64,000 nucleotides of DNA from Gracilariopsis chorda (taxonomy: Eukaryota; Rhodophyta; Florideophyceae; Gracilariales; Gracilariaceae), in contig NBIV01000138.1 of assembly GCA_003194525.1 (NCBI GenBank), forward strand, positions 124,001 to 188,000, given 5' to 3'. How positions within the stretch are numbered: position 1 is the first letter of the stretch; each line of letters starts with the position of its first letter. Both the position numbers and the translations under genes were made by a program. This document shows positions 56,876 to 64,000 of the stretch, one piece after another. The notes below the pieces were generated by a model. It had not been told where the DNA came from and searched no databases. It saw only the letters and a program-made list of their open reading frames with translations.

Positions 56876-57099
56876 TGCTGGCATTTTGGAAGAATAGACC
56901 ATATTAGATCCGAGTGTTGTTGGAGAAAGCAATCCAAGCCAAACGAGAACTACCGGAAACGGTCTTCAAACCGATTGCGTAATACCAACTTCAGATCAAA
57001 GGAATGAGACTCCAACGGAAGAAACTACAGCAAGCCCTACCCCTACAGACAGAACACCGAACCTCGTGGGTTTGTTGCTATAACAAAGGCAAGACTATC

Positions 57100-58193
57100 T
57101 CTTCACGAACATGAGACAGTTACATGACTGGAATGCGGCGTTAGTCATGTTTCCGTCAACGATAGAGCCCTCTTCTGGGATTGTAAATCCGTGAAGAATG
57201 AATTAGTGCGTACATGCGACAGAGAGTCCGATATAAAAGCAACAGGAACAATCATGCTGCCTTTGGGAGATGGAATCTATTTACCTGCCAATCACACTCC
57301 CTCATTTGATTCCAATCTAGTCTATCTATCAGTACTTTCAGATTGTGCTACTGTCACATTCAGCAGTGATAATAACTTTACCGGTTTTATCATAAAGGAT
57401 TCTCGAAACCAAGCACTGCTTCACCAATGCACAGCAAATAAAGGACTTTGTCCACTACCAAACAAAATCCCTCCGCTTCGCGCTCAGACCAGTGTTACAG
57501 CACCCAGCACCCGGAGAAACAGCCAAAGACTGGCACGAAAAACTAGGACATCCTGGAAAAGACCAACTACTCTCCACCGTCCATCAGCCCAACGTTGTAC
57601 CCGATCTGTCAAGATCCGGTGTTCAAAAAATCCATTGCGCATCATACGTAGAAGCCGGATCGAGACGTGCTCCACTACAACGATGCTCATCCTTAGCCAC
57701 TTACCCATTGGCGCTCACGCACACAGACCTAACTGTTCCCATCACGGCACCGTCATTACAAGGATCAAAGTACATGCAGTTACTCGTTGATGACACCACA
57801 AGAGCATCGTTGCTTTACTTCCTATCTACTAAATCACAGTTCTTTGTCTGCGTAGAGTGTTACAAGGCTCTCGCGCAAAATGAACAACCAAGGAACCGTC
57901 TATACCCCGTTCGCCTTGACGGAGAGGGTGAAAATAAAGCGAACGAGTTCCTCACATATGCACTGGACAACGGAACAATCCTTGAATACACACAACCTTA
58001 TGCACACGATTCGTGCTGCACTGCGGAGAAAATCACCCAGGATTTGTGGAAGACGGCTGGAACATTTCTCTGCGCATCCAAACTACCTCTACAGCTTTGT
58101 GAAGAAGCCATACCCCGTGGAAATTGGATACGGAACCGCCTACAAAATTTCAGAATCGTCATGAAGGTCCCTTACGCAAAAGTTTTTTGGTAA
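57100..58193 (+). pseudogene. Protease and integrase of copia element 2
   Basis: The protease active site should read WLDSGASHV. Here the Trp codon is a stop (TGA, 57125-57127) and the next residues are LECGVSHVSV, so the catalytic Asp is Glu. The body (57191-57480) matches element 1 (LPLGDGIYLPANHTPSFDSNLVYLSVL). Integrase (57492-58193, 233 codons open) has KDWHEKLGHPGKDQL for the His pair, but C-A-S-Y for the Cys pair. The first Asp (THTDLTVPI), second Asp (VRLDGEGE) and Glu (TAEKITQDLW) positions are present. Confidence 0.8.
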
Positions 58194-58770
58194 AAAGCCC
58201 GAGTTCTCCGCTCTACTTTAGTTCGGACAAGGAGGTCATGCGTAAATACATCGTTCTGATACTGCACCGAAAAAGAAGTTACTATCCCGATCTTTGAAGG
58301 AACACTTCGTTGGAATGCAAAACACTCAAATGCTATACAGAGTTTACGTACCTTCCACAGAGAAGGTGATCATGGTCAGACAAAAAGACTTCAAGGTATC
58401 AAAGGAATATCTACCATCCATCACCACGCTACTTCAATTCTCGTCCTAGAGCCGGACAAAAGCTGAGCAGCGACTCAATGAAGAAGTGCACTGCTTAGCT
58501 GCACACTCTTGCTCGAAAGATGGTGAAGACTCGTTGAAGTTACAAAATAGCTTCGAGGAAGGAAGACATATTCCCGTATGGGCAAAAGCAATCAAAAGGG
58601 AATAAAATGCTCTCGTTGAACGAAAAACTTAAAGATCCATTGACAGGAAGGCAGGAATGAAACTCCTTCCATTCCTGTGGACATTTAACGGGAAATAAGG
58701 AAATATAGGTACTCCAGAAATTCTCCCCAAAGCTCGATGTGTCGTAAAAGGCGACACGCAAAGACCATAT
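58194..58770 (+). pseudogene. Integrase tail and linker of copia element 2
   Basis: Traces of the integrase C-terminal part remain in broken frames (GQGGHAYIHRSDTAPKKKLL-like near 58220-58290, then HFVGMQNTQMLYRVYVPS and VRQKDFKVS). No open frame longer than about 30 codons survives on +. It leads into the RT entry region near 58600. Confidence 0.5.
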
Positions 58771-59919
58771 TTGGAGTACGATCCTGACAATCTGTACGCA
58801 CCTGTGGCTCGGCTCGAAACATTCCGACTAGCGTTTGCCAAGGCAGCCACACAGAAACTGATTTTGGAGACAATGGATATAAGCCACGCTTACCTTTACG
58901 GTGACCTAGAGGAACCGTTGATAATGGAGCAACCCCAGAGTGCCTCTGGCGGTTTTTATGTTCCTGGTAAAGTTTGCTTACTGTTGAAATCCATTTACGG
59001 TGCAAAACAAGAGGGGTAAATTTGGGGATCTCTCTTGCACACAGAGGTAGTTCGACTGGGATTTCAGCAGTCAAATACGGACAGTAGGTTGTAAATTTAC
59101 AGGTCAGGAAGTGGCACAATAAATACTGTCGTCTTTGTAAATGACATTGTGACTCTGCCCGATTCAAAGTCTCTCTTGGAAGACTTTAAAGCTGAAATGA
59201 AGAAACTGTTTCAGTTAAAACTTCTTGGTGAGCCCAAGTCTTTTATTGGTCTAAAAAGAAAGGGATACGAATGGAATTCATGCAAGCCAAGAGAAGTATG
59301 TGGAAAAACTACTTCGGGATTACAATCTCTGCAATGAGAACCCAGCAAAGACTCTACTAGCGTCTCCTTGTACCGTTTCAGCGACACGTCGTAGTGAAAC
59401 ATTTTTCCATCATTGCTTCACGAAAAATACCGTAATTTGAATGGTCACCTGATGTACTTGGCAGTGGCATCGAGGCCTGATATCGTGTTCGAGGCGTCAA
59501 TGTTTGCAAGACAGGTACATAATCCTTGTCACAGGCACTTTGCACTGGCAAAACGTGTCTTAAGATACTTGAAAGGTGCAAAGATCCTTTGTCTCTACTT
59601 CCCGTGGGAGAGTCATGCTCCGATTGAACCATTCTGTGATGCAGACTGGGCTTGTTGTAGCGAAACTAGAAAGCCTACAACTGACATAATAGTGAAGGTG
59701 AATGATAGACCCGTGTTATGGACGATGAAGTCGCAAACAATCATTGCTTCGTCTTCTGGAGAAGCTGAATACATTGCTCTCTCGTATTGTGGGAACCTGC
59801 GAACGTGGTTACGAAGACTGTTTTGGGAGCTTCGAAATGGTACCATTCTTGAAGATGAACCGAATGACATGTATCCAATGCGTCCAAGACTTCTGGAAGG
59901 AACAAAAACATTGACCTGA
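58771..59919 (+). pseudogene. Reverse transcriptase and RNase H of copia element 2
   Basis: RT palm at 58771-59019: ETMDISHAYLYGDLEEPL and CLLLKSIYGAKQEG, then a stop. The active-site box near 59137 reads VFVNDIVTL, where the usual first Asp is Asn. 59413-59919 (168 codons, open) holds MYLAVASRPDIVFEASM, the RNase H Asp in FCDADWACC, and IIASSSGEAEYIALS with the Glu. The end of RNase H near 59920-60060 is broken. Confidence 0.82.
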
Positions 59920-60324
59920 AGTTCCATCATGTGAGGGAACTTGTGAAGTCTGGGGTCCTAATTATCTCGCAGATACTAATCGATTTTAACCACCGGGCAT
60001 TATGAAGAAAGAGTTTTCTCAACACCACTTATATAAGCTTTCTACTCTTTGCGGTTTGAGGCAATCTCTTTTTCCTACATTTATAACCTATGTTTTTCCC
60101 TTTATTTTGTGTCGTGAACGTTCGCAGAACTTATGGAAAATGAACTTGAGAAAATCAAACTAAGCACAGGTTATACCTTTTCCTATTGTACGTAGATTTT
60201 TTTTAGGTTTTTGCTGGTACAAGACATTTTAACGATAGCCGTTAAGATACAAACTTTAGCATAGATATTATCTTATATTCTCTGTTACCAACGCAAAAAA
60301 TGTACAGTTGTTTGCAAAGGATGG

Positions 60325-60505
60325 TGTGATTGGTGGAATTAGAGAGCGTGGCATTGTAATCCTCTAAATTGCAATGCATTTCCGAACTGAAAATGGATTC
60401 GGTACTACCTTTCAATTAGGCTTACAAATCATTAGAAGATACAGTCTGTAGAGGAGCGACCAGGGGCGCATTCTCTGCTTTATGCCGGCCACAGACTTCG
60501 TCTCA
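60325..60505 (+). repeat. 3' LTR of copia element 2
   Basis: 181 bp, same length as the left LTR, roughly 75-80% alike by eye, preceded by the purine-rich GCAAAGGATGG at 60314-60324. Confidence 0.9.
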
Positions 60506-60510
60506 CACAG

Positions 60511-60920
60511 AAGTCAATTCTGCAGTGCCAGCCCATTGCATTTTTGTTTATCAAAAACAATTAAGCTTCATAGTACTGCTATTATTACACTCTTTCTGGA
60601 TCCACCAACAATAGTTTAGGTCTGGCGCAGCATGCAGAACCCTGTTTTCTGCGTTGAGCTAAAGATGGATCCGAAGGCACATTCTTGTGCCCCGTGTACA
60701 ACTTTTTGGAGGGCAAACATTGTAGGGTCTGAAAAGGAGAGGGTAAGTTGCTTTCGTGGGTTTCAGATAGATTCCAACTTTGACCTATTTCCAAAATTAA
60801 AGTTTTCTGAAAGGTACTATGCGTTACTCCCATACACAAAAAATGTATTGGAACGGGCCTTAAATACTATACTACGATATAATGACTGCTTCGAATTTTG
60901 ACTTTCTTTTACTGCCGGCG
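60511..60920. other. Spacer between copia element 2 and the hAT element
   Basis: About 400 bp. The + frame 60632-60901 (89 codons) has no motif. Nothing else is seen. Confidence 0.35.
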
Positions 60921-61133
60921 CAGTCAAAGTGTCCCTTACAATATGTTTGACTGCATTCAATATTTTGAATGCTTTCCCCAGTCAAACATTTGAATTCATT
61001 CAAAGCTTTGCTAAGGAATCCATTCAAAACATTGAATGCAGTAAAAAGCCTGGTTTGTAAGCCATTCAAACTTTTGACTGCAGTCAAAAGCTTGATGTGT
61101 TAGCCATTCAATTCTTTGACTGCAGTCAAAGAA
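60921..61133. repeat. Palindrome array at the left end of the hAT element
   Basis: In 213 bp, CAGTCAAA or its complement occurs seven times (60921, 60946, 60979, 61073, 61081, 61115, 61123). CATTCAA or its complement also occurs seven times (60954, 60965, 60997, 61021, 61032, 61063, 61105). Several pair as palindromes: CTTTTGACTGCAGTCAAAAG is a perfect 20-bp palindrome (61071-61090), 61112-61133 is a perfect 22-bp palindrome, and 60953-60972 and 61021-61038 are inverted pairs with 4-nt centres. hAT transposases bind repeated short subterminal motifs, so these are likely transposase-binding sites. CAGTCAAAG at 60921 could be the terminus. Confidence 0.65.
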
Positions 61134-61189
61134 CGAAGCGAAAGCATTCCACTAGTAACATATGTCTTATGTAGACAGCGCATGAGTAC

Positions 61190-63652
61190 ATGAAGACGAC
61201 GTTCTGTCACATAGCACTCTACCTATTTTCTTGCAGTACCAAACATAGTAGTCATCAGCTCTGGTTATTTTCGTCTCCGTTCCACTTGACTTTCCAACAT
61301 ACTACAGGTACTTATATGATCTTCCTGTGTTCATCACAGCCACAAACTACAAACGTCTCCAACACAGAATTAGAAGTGCAACAACGTCACTTTTCAAACA
61401 GGAGATCACATTTATATCAAAATCAACTTCAGCAATTCAATCCTCTTGCAGGATATGCAATCATACCGTTTCCACTGGAACGATCTTCCCGATCAATTGT
61501 AATCGATACTGGTGTGGTTCTCGAACATAACTTCACAAAACAACGAAACTGGCATGGCTTGGCACATCGATGTAACAGCGTTATTCAACTAAAAAACAGG
61601 TACTCTAACATTACGGATCATCCGAGACTGCAGCAGCATACGATTTCGAAGCGATTAAGAAAACTTGAGCAAGAACGAACTGCATTTGCCAGTAAGGTGA
61701 CCAAGCAATGACAACTGTTTATAAGAAAAACTCCGACTCGTTATCACTCGATAAACTTGGTTCGGTTGATGGTCAAAAAGTTTCTTCCGTTTTCTATGGT
61801 ATCCTTTAGTGAGTTCAGAACATTTATTGGGGTTTTAGATCAAAAATCGGAGTTAAATAATCAATTGCAACCTGGTTCGATTCGGAAGCTAGTTGTCAAA
61901 ATATACATCGGAACCACTTCTTCTCTGATGAAAAAGCTCAGAAAAGAAATCAGTGTTACACCTCTGGCATTCCTTCATATTAATGTGAACCTATGGACTT
62001 CTCGCCTTTCTAAGGATAGGTTTTTTGGAATACAACTATTTTACGTAAGCCGGGAGTGGGAAGTTAAGGCTGTTCTGCTAGCTGTGCGCCACTTTTGCCC
62101 GTCTGGTAATCTTTTGCCAGGCCGTAGCTTGTCTGACATTCTACAGTTGTGGACAAACAAGATAATATTAGAATTTAATGTAAGCTACGATAAAATTTTG
62201 TCCTCAACATCTGACACTGGTTCAGATGTTAAGAGACTCTGCTCTGTTTTGATACCTGAATCATGGGAATGGTGTTTGCCTCATATGCTTAATTGCGTTC
62301 TGGTTGGGGCATTCGGGACAGGTCTGAACTGCGTCAATATTCGCAATAATGGTGCACGAAGATTGCTAAAGGACTTAAAAAAGGTCATACGGCATGTCAA
62401 CAAAAGCTCTGTGATGAAGCAAAAATTTAAGGAGACTCAGGAGAAGAATAATAGAAAACGTTTGAAGCATCTTTCGGATGTTTCGCATGGTTGATTGTCA
62501 ACTGTTCGACAATTGGAAACGTTTCTACGGCTTTGGGGGACGTTGGTTGTTCATTACGAACGGAACGAGATGAAGGGGTTCCCACTTATAGCCGGAAAGG
62601 AGAACCTGGTGGAATTGTTTTCGCTGATGCTCCCTGTGAGTGACGTTATGAAGCAGGCCCTGTGCACGACTTTCCCTACCGGAATTGATGCTTTTCTGGC
62701 CTTATGTAGTTTGAACCGCCATCTACTGAATGGCGAAGAGCCTTTAGAAATATATGATCCGTCGAGAGAAGATTATGACTCACCGAACCGTCAACCCATG
62801 AAGAGAGATCCGTTGCATCTCTGCAACTTGACCAAGCACACCCGAGTACTTCTAACGAACGCACTACAGAAAAGATTTCATGAAAGTTATAATGGCACTC
62901 CACCCTCTTCAATGCTAGAGATGCAGGTCTTCATGCCTCCTGTTTATCGGAAACTGAACTGTTTGGATTATATTCTGGACCCTTTTGGCGCCGAAGAGCA
63001 TCGAAACTACATTATGGACAAAATAGTTGATCTCTGTATGTAATGCAAACAGGCGCAAAACGGCTGAGTTTAAGAAGGTGAGTTTCAGTCGATTCATGGT
63101 GACAAAAGTTCTGTGTTAGAGTCTTCGGTGGTGGAAAAGACAAGGAAAGTTAACAATCTTTGGGATTTCGAAGAGTTTGCCTGCGATGAAACACCTGTGG
63201 ACTAGTCTCCAAGCACTGCAGAAGAATCTGTTTGTGCAGAAAAAACTTCATACTTAGATCAAGAGCGCGCCCGTCCTGGAGATGTTACCTCACGAAATCT
63301 TTTGAATTGCTGGCGGACAAAAGGTTCAAAGTATCCTAATCTCAGCGTCGTTGCCCGTGCTGTTCTTGGGCATCCTGCTTCCTCCGCCCAAATCGAATGG
63401 GAGTTTGGAACAGCTCGATCCTTTCTCAGGAGCCGTTGAACCCGGCTCGATTCCGCTTTTGTCAATATGTCGCTCTTCCTCTACTGCAATCTTGACCTTA
63501 TACCAAGCGATGTACCAGAACTTTCAAACCCCAAATGGAAATCCCATATTCCAGCGCGGCTGTTGGTGAGAAGCGTTGATATAGACTCTCTCTTGAATAT
63601 CCCTATGAACGAAATAGAAGACTTCGATCTCGGGTTGCTGCGGTACCTGTAA
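61190..63652 (+). pseudogene. hAT-family transposase (one frame, several in-frame stops)
   Basis: A hAT transposase excises and inserts its element, leaving 8-bp duplications. One + frame of about 820 codons runs from 61190 to the TAA at 63650 without any frameshift, but with stops at 61709, 62492, 63041, about 63065-63073, 63203 and 63437. Order: a BED-type zinc finger (near 61516-61650, TKQRNWHGLAHRCNSVIQLKNRYSNI; one Cys ligand seems lost), LVRLMVKKFLPFSMVSFSEFR, the catalytic core with VNLWTSRLSKDRFFGIQ (the usual Asp before LWTS is Asn) and SDTGSDVKRLC, and WEWCLPHMLNCVL. It ends with the dimerisation domain (PNLSVVARAVLGHPASSAQIEWEFGTARSFLRSR) with its Glu. Stop 62492 falls at a conserved Trp and stop 63437 at an Arg (CGA to TGA). 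Confidence 0.85.
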
Positions 63653-64000
63653 AAATTGACCTATTCAGTATGTCCACTTTTGTAGCCACATATTCTAGTG
63701 CTGCTTGCTACTGTTCGTGAACACCACACGGGCGCTAGGCTGAGTAGCATGTTCCTAAACGAGATTCTGCGTTAAATGTGGTGTCAGCTATACGGACGGT
63801 TGCTGTGGCATGCGACGCAGAATAAGAAGACGAAAGAATTCACTGAAAGCATTGAAACTCTCGTGCCAAGACCATGGGTAAGAGCATCACCAGGAATTCT
63901 GCAGCAAGCAAGCAGAAGGGCTCCGCGAATCATTTGCAGGAAAGGTCATGTGATTTGCACATCCTTTGAGGACGATCAAGTATGGATTGTCTGGGAAGAC
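63653..64000. other. Downstream of hAT gene; element end not seen
   Basis: About 350 bp with no gene. No copy of the CAGTCAAA or CATTCAA motifs appears, so the right end of the hAT element probably lies beyond the window or is lost. The last ~120 bp are open on + (Arg-rich, ending in TSFEDDQVWIVWED), possibly a fragment of another gene running off the edge. Confidence 0.35.

Larger units (their letters stand above)
55147..60505 (+). mobile_element. Copia-type LTR retrotransposon 2, complete LTR to LTR
   Basis: A 5.36-kb element. Both LTRs are 181 bp (55147-55327 and 60325-60505), starting TGTGA and ending CTTCGTCTCA. Flanks are AACAG (55142-55146) and CACAG (60506-60510), a target duplication with one mismatch. 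TGGTCGAATCGCTCACCC directly follows the left LTR (primer-binding site), and GCAAAGGATGG directly precedes the right LTR (polypurine tract). The + strand encodes gag, protease, integrase, RT and RNase H in copia order. All are broken. Confidence 0.9.

Noticed and set aside
58629-59167. 160-codon and 73-codon - strand frames
   Set aside because: They are antisense to the copia element 2 reverse transcriptase.
1-64000. tRNA, rRNA or CRISPR features
   Set aside because: I found no T-arm plus CCA-acceptor arrangement, no rRNA signature and no regularly spaced identical repeats; the only tRNA-related signals are the primer-binding sites of LTR elements.

Overview
The window looks like a stretch of repeat-rich nuclear DNA from a eukaryote. 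I see no gene that I would confidently call a single-copy host gene. Nearly everything recognisable is transposable-element DNA: three Ty3-type and two Ty1/copia-type LTR retrotransposons, a PIF/Harbinger element with its two usual genes, two piggyBac-like transposase remnants, a hAT transposase, and an unidentified terminal-repeat family. There are no operons, Shine-Dalgarno sites, CRISPR arrays, rRNA genes or tRNA genes that I could detect. The transposon mix and moderate base composition would fit a repeat-rich alga or oomycete, but the sequence does not let me name the organism.

Layout. 0.7-2.65 kb: Harbinger pair (Myb-like gene on +, DDE transposase on -). 2.67-13.26 kb: Ty3 element 1 on the - strand (short LTRs, gag, protease, RT, RNase H, integrase). 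It has an extra ~0.9 kb-codon-scale antisense reading frame of unknown function between integrase and the 3' LTR. 14.09-14.64 kb: a second 5'-end fragment of the same family. 15.2-17.6 kb: degraded, mostly unrecognised coding remnants, one of them Ulp1-protease-like. 17.8-28.8 kb: an array of an unrecognised repeat family (called R1 here) in which LTR-like blocks alternate with a duplicated internal block. 28.8-31.8 kb: 5'-truncated Ty3 element 2 on +. 32.5-35.2 kb: two piggyBac-like remnants on -. 36-38 kb: minisatellite-like coding repeats. 41.7-45.7 kb: copia element 1 on -. 46.3-46.6 kb: G-rich tandem repeat. 46.95-47.8 kb: a dispersed R1 copy. 48.32-54.97 kb: Ty3 element 3 on -, complete from LTR to LTR with a perfect 5-bp target duplication. 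55.15-60.51 kb: copia element 2 on +, complete with 181-bp LTRs. 60.9-63.65 kb: hAT transposase preceded by a dense array of palindromic short repeats; its right end probably lies beyond the window.

How the parts relate. Each autonomous element once carried its own replication or transposition machinery, but all are now broken by stops, frameshifts or catalytic substitutions, so the region reads as a transposon graveyard of several ages. The most interesting parts are (1) the antisense accessory frame of Ty3 element 1, together with eight copies of the palindrome CCAATTGG spread over that element and its neighbour copy, (2) the unidentified R1 array, and (3) the palindrome array at the left end of the hAT element.
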